From NCBI RefSeq assembly GCF_004337365.2, contig NZ_CP044016.1:3949507-4013506 (forward strand): a DNA stretch of 64,000 bases, written 5' to 3'. Source of the DNA: Rhizosphaericola mali (GTDB taxonomy: Bacteria > Bacteroidota > Bacteroidia > Chitinophagales > Chitinophagaceae). The translations under genes were made by a program, and so were the position numbers. Positions within the stretch are counted from its first letter, which is position 1, and each line of letters opens with the position of its first letter. The notes below the pieces were generated by a model, which searched no databases, was not told the DNA's origin, and saw nothing but the letters and a program-made list of their open reading frames with translations. Below, one piece after another: positions 9,609 to 15,997 of this stretch.

Positions 9609-10508
9609 TTAGAACCAAACCTGCTCTTTCATCAAACCGCTGTTAGGTGCCGGTTTCTTTCGTCCATTCGTTTTCCTAATATTGTTTAAATAGTTCGTAA
9701 AAGGTTTTATCTCTTTTTTTTCTGTTATTTCTGTTCTTGACTTCTCAATTATTTTGTCAGGTGCGTCTATTTTATTTAAAAAAACATTTACACCTGTGAT
9801 TGTCTGCTTTCCTTTATACTGTGTCTTTCTGTAACTAAGTTTAAAATTATTGTCCGTAACTATTTTTAGTATATCTGACAGTAAATGTTGAAAGTCCTGT
9901 TGAGATGAAAAAGTTAAATCATCAACATATCTTGTGTATGTAATATTATTTTTGTTACAAAGATCAATAAGTAAAAAGTCTGTTTCTAGAAAAACTAAAT
10001 TGGCAATATGCGTGCTTGTCGGTGTTCCTTGGGGCAATTCATATTTCCAAGTTGTCAAGTTTGTCAACCAATGTGAGAAATGTGGCGAAAAATTCAGCTT
10101 GCGAAAAGTTTCATAAACTCTTTGTGATGTAATGTTTGGATAAAACTCTTGTAAGTCTGTAGTGAAAACATATTTTTTACCTTGGTGCGGTTTAGCATTA
10201 GTTATATTGCTACAACCTTTAACACCACCGTGAACAGTCTTAGGTAATTGAATAGGAATTAAAATTTTATTTTTTATTCTCGACTGAATTAATTTCAGCT
10301 CCTTTTGAGAAGGTCTAATAGTTCTTTGCTTTTCAGTTCCATCCAAATATTTTTTAGGTAGTCCTGTTTTTTTATCAATTTTCTTCTCTATCCACTCCTT
10401 GTAGTATTTTTCTAAATTATTTGCAATTTTTTCTACTTCGTCTGATTTAAAACATACGATTGCACAGAATTTTTTGAACTCATTTATTTTAAACTGCGAA
10501 GAATTCAT
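9609..10508 (-). CDS. Retron-type reverse transcriptase
   Basis: Reverse transcriptase of 299 residues. Motifs in order: NAKPH at 104-108 (the retron-specific NAxxH box), first catalytic Asp D118 (YVFTTDLQEFYPNI), LPQGTPTSTHIANLV at 158-172, the catalytic YVDD at 194-197 (YTRYVDDLTFSS), and ITGVNV at about 237-242, equivalent to the retron VTG box. There is no maturase or endonuclease domain, which argues against a group II intron, and no template/variable repeats suggesting a diversity-generating element. It should prime from a 2'-OH of the adjacent msr RNA (11149-11360) and make msDNA. Its start overlaps the Xre gene by 20 nt, implying translational coupling. The last 13 residues (APNSGL...) read into an attC-like sequence, so the original C-terminus may have been slightly different. 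Confidence 0.92.
   Translation of the reverse strand: MNSSQFKINEFKKFCAIVCFKSDEVEKIANNLEKYYKEWIEKKIDKKTGLPKKYLDGTEKQRTIRPSQKELKLIQSRIKNKILIPIQLPKTVHGGVKGCSNITNAKPHQGKKYVFTTDLQEFYPNITSQRVYETFRKLNFSPHFSHWLTNLTTWKYELPQGTPTSTHIANLVFLETDFLLIDLCNKNNITYTRYVDDLTFSSQQDFQHLLSDILKIVTDNNFKLSYRKTQYKGKQTITGVNVFLNKIDAPDKIIEKSRTEITEKKEIKPFTNYLNNIRKTNGRKKPAPNSGLMKEQVWF
9642..9650. repeat. attC-like end of the retron insert, 3' side
   Basis: Plus strand GTTAGGTGC; on the minus strand it reads GGCACCTAACAGCGGTTTG at the 3' end of the reverse transcriptase gene. CACCTAAC fits the integron attC R'' core RYYYAAC and is followed by an L''-like segment. It is the exact reverse complement of the 9 bp at 11544-11552 on the other side of the retron. 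The second half of a full attC (L'/R') is not visible here, so the site would be incomplete. No integrase gene is in the window. Confidence 0.45.
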
Positions 10509-10779
10509 TAACCAATGATTTTACAGAAGGGCTTACAATTTGAAATGCTTTTCTTTTATTCGGTTGAACATCGTCTTCTGTCATTGATAGAAAGAAAAGA
10601 ATTGGTAAAGGCACATTTAAATTTTCACTAATTGATTTTAAAGTTGAAAGATTTGGTTCTTTCAAGTTACTTTCAATTTGCGAAAGATATGTTTGTGTGA
10701 TACCACAAGAAAGGGCAAATTCACCTTGGGTTTGTCCTTTTTGCTTTCTGATGTTTTTTATAATATTGCCTAAATCCAT
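10489..10779 (-). CDS. Xre/Cro-C1 helix-turn-helix protein, retron-associated
   Basis: Small DNA-binding protein of 96 residues with a Cro/C1 HTH at about 6-60 (IRKQKGQTQGEFALSCGITQTYLSQIESNLKEPNLSTLKSI). It is followed by a 35-residue tail ending in VKSLVNEFFAV. The gene ends inside the reverse transcriptase start, overlapping by 20 nt. Retrons carrying a single HTH protein as their accessory component are an established class (as I recall, type VI in the Mestre et al. classification), where the HTH protein is the putative effector or repressor. The palindrome at 11088-11105 in the same transcript is a candidate operator. The assignment to the retron rests on overlap and order. Confidence 0.85.
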   Translation of the reverse strand: MDLGNIIKNIRKQKGQTQGEFALSCGITQTYLSQIESNLKEPNLSTLKSISENLNVPLPILFFLSMTEDDVQPNKRKAFQIVSPSVKSLVNEFFAV

Positions 10780-10840
10780 TTTTATGTTGTTGAATAAATT
10801 TAAGGAGTGTTCGGATTTTCAATTCTACATCTTGGTTTCA

Positions 10841-11071
10841 TCAATTTTGGTCTCTAGCGAAAAAATCAATAAGAAGTCCAACTACTTTAGCAATTTCTTG
10901 ACGAATTTGCTCATTGGTCTTACCTTTTTTCCGTTTCAAGAATTGAAGTCTTTCTAATGCTTCATTTAAGACAATTAAGTCTTTTTCCGAAAGAGAACAC
11001 TGGTTCTTTGTGATAGTTGCAACATTTTGTATTGCATTATCAATGATTTGATTTTGTTTTAATCTACTCAT
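10841..11071 (-). CDS. 76-residue helical protein in the retron operon
   Basis: Unrecognised protein lying between the retron RNA and the Xre gene. The frame is open further upstream (to 11191), but the extra 40 codons run through the predicted hairpins and the a2 repeat, so I place the start at the ATG at 11069-11071 (MSRLKQNQIIDN). The sequence is soluble and predicted all-helical, with heptad-like charged runs (LVLNEALERLQFLKRKKGK-type spacing) suggesting a coiled coil or helical bundle. There is no signal peptide and no recognised catalytic motif. A gap of 61 bp separates it from the Xre gene. It could be an extra retron effector or a partner of the HTH protein. This is inferred from position only. 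Confidence 0.6.
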   Translation of the reverse strand: MSRLKQNQIIDNAIQNVATITKNQCSLSEKDLIVLNEALERLQFLKRKKGKTNEQIRQEIAKVVGLLIDFFARDQN

Positions 11072-11087
11072 TTTACTTGTTTTTAAA

Positions 11088-11125
11088 GACAACGACATTG
11101 TTGTCCTGCTTTTTCCAACAATGTC
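11088..11125 (-). promoter_or_regulatory. Two mutually exclusive hairpins upstream of the 76-residue ORF
   Basis: A perfect 10-bp hairpin pairs 11094-11103 with 11116-11125 (GACATTGTTG / CAACAATGTC). A second, GACAAC-6-GTTGTC at 11088-11105, uses part of the same sequence, so only one can form. On the minus strand the second is followed by TTTAAAAA, as in a weak terminator. The dyad at 11088-11105 also has the 6-6-6 form of an Xre operator. It could be an attenuator, a 3' boundary for the retron RNA, or an operator. Confidence 0.5.
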
Positions 11126-11148
11126 TAAGTAAAAACTTGTAGTTAGGA

Positions 11149-11360
11149 GTCTATTTCCTAAGTGCGTAAAACAATGTTCTCGTACACTCACTTAAAATTC
11201 CTGCTTATTAAATTAATATAGCATAATAACAATTTAAACAAAATCATCTTATCTAGACTGGTCAGTTTATGACTGTCATAGGGGATAATTGTGTGCTGTT
11301 AATTTACCCGTTAAGGTTGTCTTTTCAGACAGTCAAAGGAACTCCACTTAGTAAATAGAC
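11149..11360 (-). ncRNA. Predicted retron msr-msd RNA
   Basis: About 212 nt bounded by the retron a1/a2 inverted repeat. On the minus strand a1 is GTCTATTTACTAAGTG (11360-11345) and a2 is CACTTAGGAAATAGAC (11164-11149), which pair 15 of 16. The first G after a1 (position 11344) is the candidate branching guanosine. Within msr there is a clean hairpin with a GAAA loop at 11318-11331 (TGTCT-GAAA-AGACA). A further pairing joins TGACTGTC with GACAGTCA. A strong AT-rich hairpin at 11203-11222 falls in the msd half. The structure lies upstream of the RT in the same orientation, as in known retrons. The exact msDNA ends cannot be fixed by eye. Confidence 0.78.
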
Positions 11361-11392
11361 ATCAAATCACATTTCAAAGAACTAATCTACCG

Positions 11393-11400
11393 CAAAGTTA
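11393..11400 (-). promoter_or_regulatory. Retron promoter -7 element
   Basis: On the minus strand this reads TAACTTTG, a perfect match to the Bacteroidota -7 consensus TAnnTTTG. Transcription would start near 11386, 26 nt before the a1 repeat, so the RNA and the three retron genes would form one transcript. No convincing -33 TTG was found at the ideal distance. Confidence 0.55.
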
Positions 11401-11543
11401 AAACAAGTTTTTGAAAAAAAGAAATAAATATTACTGTAAGTTAATAAAAAGATTTATTATTGTATCTCTAGGTGTTAAATTGTCTGATAAAAATGCCTTG
11501 TATTCTTTGCTATGCCTTAGATGTTGTCGATCCTCCAAAGCTT

Positions 11544-11552
11544 GCACCTAAC
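11544..11552. repeat. attC-like end of the retron insert, folP side
   Basis: Plus strand GCACCTAAC; on the minus strand AAACGTTAGGTGC, with the GTTRRRY core (GTTAGGT) that ends integron attC sites. It is complementary to the 9 bp at 9642-9650. The TAG within it is the folP stop codon (11548-11550), so the retron block begins exactly at the folP 3' end. Confidence 0.45.
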
Positions 11553-12399
11553 GTTTAGCCTTAAGCTTTTCTGCTTTTTTATAATATTCCACCAATTCTA
11601 CGGCTTGTACCGCTTCTTTTACATCATGTACCCGAATAATATTGGCACCATTTTGTAAGGCAATAGTATTCAAAACGGTCGTTCCGTTGAGCGCATCTTC
11701 TGCGCTGACATCAATCGTTTTTTGAATCATTCCTTTTCTGGACAAACCAATTAAAATAGGTTTTTCTAATATGGAGAACTGCTCTATATTCTTCAGAAGC
11801 GTAAAATTTTGCGTGCGTGTTTTGGCAAAACCTAATCCCGGATCCACAATAAAATTATTAATTCCCGCTTCTCTACAGATTTCTATTTTCTTGATAAAAA
11901 AATCCAATACCTCTAATGTAACATTTTCATAATCTGTCAATTTACTCATTGTTTGAGGTGTGCCACGCATGTGCATACAGACATAAGGAACATTTAATTT
12001 ACCGACGGTGGCGATCATCTCTTTATCCAAATCTCCACCACTTATATCATTTATAATAGATGCTCCCGCGTCCACACTTGCTTGAGCTACATTTGCATAA
12101 AAAGTATCTACGGAAATAATGGCATCTGGAATCGCTTTTTTGATAGCCATTACCGCAGGAATTAAACGCTCCGCTTCTTCCGCTGCGGTCAATAAAGTAC
12201 TACCCGGTCGTGTACTTTGTCCGCCTATATCCAAAATCGTTGCCCCATTTTCCAACATATTTTCTGCCATGGCAATCGCCTCACTCAAGTCTGGTTTTCG
12301 GTTCCCCCTAAAAAATGAATCGGGCGTAATATTGATAATTCCCATAACTTGGGGAGTCTCGAGAGATAAAAGCTTTCCTTGACAATTGAGGGTAAACAT
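11548..12399 (-). CDS. folP: Dihydropteroate synthase
   Basis: Catalyses condensation of 6-hydroxymethyl-dihydropterin diphosphate with p-aminobenzoate in folate synthesis; the sulfonamide target. It has 283 residues, the usual length. Conserved blocks: MGIINITPDSFF at 19-30, DIGGQSTRPG at 57-66, IISVDTFYANVA, INDISGG, MHMRGTPQTM, FIVDPGLGFAKT (about 190-200) and GLSRKG (about 220). All pterin- and PABA-binding residues appear present. The final codons CGT-TAG lie inside the attC-like 9-mer where the retron block starts, so the native last residue may have been altered. It is divergent from the DUF1599 gene. A decayed copy of its 5' end is seen near 17.9 kb. Confidence 0.96.
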   Translation of the reverse strand: MFTLNCQGKLLSLETPQVMGIINITPDSFFRGNRKPDLSEAIAMAENMLENGATILDIGGQSTRPGSTLLTAAEEAERLIPAVMAIKKAIPDAIISVDTFYANVAQASVDAGASIINDISGGDLDKEMIATVGKLNVPYVCMHMRGTPQTMSKLTDYENVTLEVLDFFIKKIEICREAGINNFIVDPGLGFAKTRTQNFTLLKNIEQFSILEKPILIGLSRKGMIQKTIDVSAEDALNGTTVLNTIALQNGANIIRVHDVKEAVQAVELVEYYKKAEKLKAKR

Positions 12400-12433
12400 G
12401 TTTTTGCCTATTTTTGAAGCCCAAATATCGAAA

Positions 12434-12982
12434 ATGAATACGTCAATCCAATACGATCAGATAATAAATAGTTGCAAAGAAGTCTTTTTGAAAAAAACAA
12501 TTGACTACGGTACTTCGTGGCGCGTGTTGCGTACGATCTCCGTTGTAGATCAAATATTTATCAAAGCACAAAGAATACGCACCTTGCAATCGGCCACTGA
12601 GCAAATGGTCGCAGATGATATTCCATCCGAATTTTTAGGAATTATCAACTATGGAATCATTGGTTTGATTCAATTAAAGTTGAATAATCCGATTATTGAA
12701 GATCTTTCCAAAGAAAAAGCAGACGAACTATACTCTGAAGAAATCGCAACGGTAAAAAATACCATGCTTGCAAAAAACCATGATTATGGAGAAGCTTGGA
12801 GAGATATGAGTCAAGAAAGCTTCGCAGATCTGATTTTAGTTAAATTGTTAAGAGTTAAGCAAATATTAGCGAATGATGGTAAGACCTTAATAAGCGAAGG
12901 CATCGATGCTAATTATACAGATATTGTAAACTATGCGGTATTTGCATTGATAAAACTAAGTGAAAATGAAAAGAAAAATTAG
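12434..12982 (+). CDS. DUF1599 domain protein
   Basis: Conserved Bacteroidota protein of 182 residues made of two copies of the DUF1599 repeat. First copy: IINSCKEVFLKKTIDYGTSWRVLR...IFIKAQRIRTLQ. Second copy: EIATVKNTMLAKNHDYGEAWRDMS...ILVKLLRVKQIL. Each carries a K-x-x-D-Y-G-x-(S/A)-W-R motif reminiscent of MazG/dUTPase-like all-helical pyrophosphohydrolases, though the function is not established. I chose the ATG at 12434 because the longer frame from 12386 overlaps the folP start and adds no conserved sequence. It overlaps the next gene by 23 nt, and the folP/DUF1599/BT_3928 arrangement is a recurring one in this phylum. Confidence 0.82.
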   Translation: MNTSIQYDQIINSCKEVFLKKTIDYGTSWRVLRTISVVDQIFIKAQRIRTLQSATEQMVADDIPSEFLGIINYGIIGLIQLKLNNPIIEDLSKEKADELYSEEIATVKNTMLAKNHDYGEAWRDMSQESFADLILVKLLRVKQILANDGKTLISEGIDANYTDIVNYAVFALIKLSENEKKN

Positions 12983-14087
12983 TACGCAAAAGAACAAGAA
13001 AGGCATCACCATTATCCGCTGGATCATAGGATTGCTATTTATTTTTTCTGGTTTAATTAAGGCAAATGATCCACTCGGATTGAGCTACAAAATGCAAGAG
13101 TTTTTTGAAGCTTGGGGATGGACAGGATTGAATGATATTACTTTGGCATTGGCGTACCTGATGAATATTTTTGAAGTATTGGCAGGTGTCGCAGTTATTG
13201 TAGGATTCGCTATGCCATTGTTTAGTTGGCTGTTACTTTTATTGATGATTGCATTTGGATTTCTTACCGGTTATGCAACGCTTTCAGGTAAGTTTAAAAG
13301 TTGTGGTTGTTTTGGTGATTGTCTTCCCATTCCACCGATGGCATCTTTCTTAAAAGATGTACTATTGTTGATCCTTATCAGTATTGTATTTATATATAGA
13401 AATAAAATTCGCCCATTATTTAAATGGAAGCCCATTTCTATCGTTTTGCTATTAGCAACAGTTGTCGGCACCGTAATACTGCAACAATTTGTTTTGCATC
13501 ATTTGCCTATAAGAGATTGTCTGCCTTATAAAGTAGGCAATAATTTATTGGTAGAAATGCAATTACCTAAAGATGCGAGACCTGACTCCACTGTAATTAC
13601 ATTCAAATACGCGCATAATGGAAAAACGGTAGAGTTTGATGCAGAGCATTTCCCTGATGATTTTAACGATTCTACTTATGAATATGTAGATCGCTATGAC
13701 AAAGTTGTCAGAAAAGGAACTGGATTAGCTCCGATTAATGATTTTGTTTTGAATACAAAAGATGGCGCAGATACTACGAAAGAAGTATTGAGTAATCCGG
13801 GTAAATATGTGATGGTATTTACCCAAAATTTTGATCATTGGGATAAAGCAGCGTTCAATAGTGTTTTGCAATCTGCCAAAGCAAAGAGCTATCCAGTATT
13901 TGTTGTTTCTCCTAATTACAAACAAGCGTTATCACTTGTTCCTTCGGATGTAATCTTACTTGGTTTGGATGCCGTCGTTGTAAAGACGGCTGCTCGTGTG
14001 AATAGTACCTATTTCTTGATGCAAGGTGCAAATGTTTTGGAAAAGAAAAGCCATGAAGATGTGGCAAGTTTTATCAACGGATTTTAA
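12960..14087 (+). CDS. BT_3928-family membrane protein (DoxX-like plus thioredoxin-like part)
   Basis: Protein of 375 residues. Residues about 18-160 form a DoxX/MauE-like four-helix membrane domain (IIRWIIGLLFIFSGLIKANDPLG, then helices to about 138). The loop SGKFKSCGCFGDCLPIPPMASFLKD holds a Cys triplet typical of MauE-like proteins that work with thiol redox partners. A further helix near 160-175 leads to an extracytoplasmic domain of about 200 residues. It overlaps DUF1599 by 23 nt, indicating coupling. A role in envelope disulfide or redox chemistry is inferred. The last 65 codons are partly duplicated in the pseudogene near 18.2 kb, including 46 identical bases. Confidence 0.82.
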   Translation: MKMKRKISTQKNKKGITIIRWIIGLLFIFSGLIKANDPLGLSYKMQEFFEAWGWTGLNDITLALAYLMNIFEVLAGVAVIVGFAMPLFSWLLLLLMIAFGFLTGYATLSGKFKSCGCFGDCLPIPPMASFLKDVLLLILISIVFIYRNKIRPLFKWKPISIVLLLATVVGTVILQQFVLHHLPIRDCLPYKVGNNLLVEMQLPKDARPDSTVITFKYAHNGKTVEFDAEHFPDDFNDSTYEYVDRYDKVVRKGTGLAPINDFVLNTKDGADTTKEVLSNPGKYVMVFTQNFDHWDKAAFNSVLQSAKAKSYPVFVVSPNYKQALSLVPSDVILLGLDAVVVKTAARVNSTYFLMQGANVLEKKSHEDVASFINGF

Positions 14088-14093
14088 TATTCG

Positions 14094-14143
14094 AATACAT
14101 CTATTTAAACGTTGATAATTATCAATATTTAAATAGATGTATT
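14094..14143 (+). terminator. Long nested palindrome after the BT_3928-family gene
   Basis: AATACATCTATTTAAA at 14094-14109 pairs perfectly with TTTAAATAGATGTATT at 14128-14143. The loop itself contains a second perfect palindrome, TTGATAATTATCAA. Almost the whole 50 bp can fold as a single extended hairpin. It is probably the terminator of the DUF1599/BT_3928 operon, although GC content is low. The remaining sequence to 14395 shows nothing recognisable beyond AT-rich spacer. Confidence 0.55.
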
Positions 14144-14395
14144 ATCAATAAAATTAAAAGTTATAAGTGTAAATTTAACTATAAAAATGATATTTGTTAA
14201 TGCTATTTATAAACACATGTTTTTCTACTGAGAAATATAGTCTTAGTAGTTTATTTATTGTGCCAAAACTTTATCATACTAAATGAAATTGACAATGAAT
14301 ATATAAAGTCTATAGCTAAATGAAAACAGAATCCTAATTAACCTTGAATCAATGGTCACTAATAATTTATTGTACCATACGCTTCACAATAAATT

Positions 14396-14977
14396 ATGTT
14401 AAAATATTTATCCCTTCTAAAAGAAACTCCTATTCTATCGGATATGCCCATAGAAATTATTAAAACTTTTTTAGAAAATTCGAAATTAATAGAATTAAAA
14501 AAGAAGAGAATACTTTATTTGGAAGGTAGTACTGACGATAACATTTCCTTTTTGGCAAAAGGCGCAATAAGAGGGTACTCAATGCACAATAACAAAGAGA
14601 TCGTGGATCTCTTTTACACTGATCAATCTTTTATAGCTAATGTCGATTTTATATTTTTAAATCTTCCAAGTAGATTGACCGTGGAAAGTATTACACCATG
14701 TGTACTTTTTTCATTTCCCAAAAAATTTGTTTTTGATATGCAAAATTGTAATGAAAAAATAAGATATAAAATATACGAAATTTTAGTAACCTATATTCGT
14801 ATACATGATGATAGAGTTAAACTATTAACAACATACCCTATTGCGATTAAAAGCTATTTAAAATTTAAGGAAAGATTTGGGTTCTATGTTGAAAAATTCC
14901 CAAATAAAGATATTGCCTCCTATTTAGGCATAACTCCAGAAGCTCTCACTAGAATAAAAAAATCATTATCAGAATAA
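14396..14977 (+). CDS. Crp/Fnr family transcriptional regulator
   Basis: Regulator of 193 residues: a cyclic-nucleotide-binding-like beta-barrel (about 20-125; RILYLEGSTDDNISFLAKGAIRGYSM) and a C-terminal winged helix (IASYLGITPEALTRIKKSL at about 172-190). The barrel lacks the cAMP-binding phosphate cassette residues, as is common for Bacteroidota members, and there are no cysteines arranged for an iron-sulfur cluster. It could regulate the two surface-protein genes downstream, which is an inference from position. It is a diverged paralogue of the regulator at 37362. Confidence 0.85.
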   Translation: MLKYLSLLKETPILSDMPIEIIKTFLENSKLIELKKKRILYLEGSTDDNISFLAKGAIRGYSMHNNKEIVDLFYTDQSFIANVDFIFLNLPSRLTVESITPCVLFSFPKKFVFDMQNCNEKIRYKIYEILVTYIRIHDDRVKLLTTYPIAIKSYLKFKERFGFYVEKFPNKDIASYLGITPEALTRIKKSLSE

Positions 14978-15418
14978 AATTTAAATATAGTATACTATTG
15001 CAAATCCGACTACAATAATTTACAATAATCAACTATACTATCTCCTTATCAATAAGACGAGAAATTATATATTTATACTTTGACTTGTATTTTTAAATAA
15101 ACATACATCTGATTTATTCACTTCTAACATATAAACTAACCATAATCATTACGAAATAACTTTGGGTTGATTATAATCAATTCGCTTTAATACAATCATC
15201 AATTTATTAAAAAGGCGTAGATAAAAAAACAAGAAATTTATAAACCTTTGCTATTATAGTACAAGCTATATCATTCATTCGAATATATAACTTGTACTAT
15301 AATAGCAATTTTATTTAGTTTTTCAATCTAGCCAGAACTTAGTTTGTTATGCATATTAAAACATAGGTTTATAAACTAATTGACCCAATGTAATTTTTTT
15401 AACTATAATACATTTTCT
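14978..15418. other. AT-rich intergenic region with an 18-bp inverted repeat
   Basis: No coding frame is credible here. The outstanding element is a perfect inverted repeat at 15248-15265 and 15291-15308 (TTGCTATTATAGTACAAG and its complement) over a 25-base loop. It lies about 110 bp upstream of the fibre-like gene, too far from the Crp/Fnr stop to be an obvious terminator of it. It may be a regulatory or recombination structure. Confidence 0.5.
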
Positions 15419-15955
15419 ATGAAAAAAAACGTTCTACTCTTTTTAATTTTATTTATTTCGAAGTACTCTTTTTCTCAAGTTGGTATTGGCACAACAAGTC
15501 CACAAAGTAAATTGCATGTAGTTGGTGACGCCAGAATTACTAATATGGACGTTTATGATCCATTGACAGATAGTGTGGTTACAGTAAATAGTACCACTGG
15601 ATTATTAACCAAAGCCGACCCTAAGAGGTTTTACAACACAATAGATCAGTCTGTAGTATTTAGAGGCACTGCAAGTGATTTTACGAATGATGGCTCAGAA
15701 GATGTAATATGGCTAGCTGGAGAAACGGGTAAAGTGCTTACTCTTATTACTCCAACACCAGCATTGATTAAGAGAGGTCGAATAACCTATATTGTTGCAT
15801 CAGGAGGAGATGTAACTCTTGCAGGTCTGAAACCAACGATAAAAAATGGAACACAAATATCCATCCTTTCATCAGGAGAGCGAATTGCTATAGTCCCAGT
15901 TGACTATGCTGGCGGATATGGATGGTATGTAATTAATGCTTCCCAAGCATTATAA
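15419..15955 (+). CDS. Exported fibre-tail-like repeat protein
   Basis: Protein of 178 residues. The ATG at 15419 gives a typical signal peptide (MKKNVLLFLILFISKYSFS) cleaved before QVGIGTTSPQSKLHVVGD; the ATG-less extension to 15380 is rejected. VGIGTTSP.SKLHV is the N-terminal motif shared by many Bacteroidota surface proteins and phage-tail-fibre-like proteins. The rest (about 55-178) is beta-rich, with no catalytic motif. There is no T9SS sorting domain. It precedes a T9SS cargo gene by 42 bp, and the two may build a common surface structure. Confidence 0.7.
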   Translation: MKKNVLLFLILFISKYSFSQVGIGTTSPQSKLHVVGDARITNMDVYDPLTDSVVTVNSTTGLLTKADPKRFYNTIDQSVVFRGTASDFTNDGSEDVIWLAGETGKVLTLITPTPALIKRGRITYIVASGGDVTLAGLKPTIKNGTQISILSSGERIAIVPVDYAGGYGWYVINASQAL

Positions 15956-15997
15956 TATTTGCGCGTATAATTTGTATTATATTTTTAACATTCAACT

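Noticed and set aside
9609-10508. Group II intron or diversity-generating RT
   Set aside because: There is no maturase X or endonuclease domain, the RT motifs are of the retron type (NAxxH and ITG/VTG), and no template/variable repeat pair was seen nearby.
11072-11191. Longer start for the 76-residue retron protein (116 residues)
   Set aside because: The extra 40 codons run through the hairpins and the a2 repeat of the predicted ncRNA and have no protein-like pattern.
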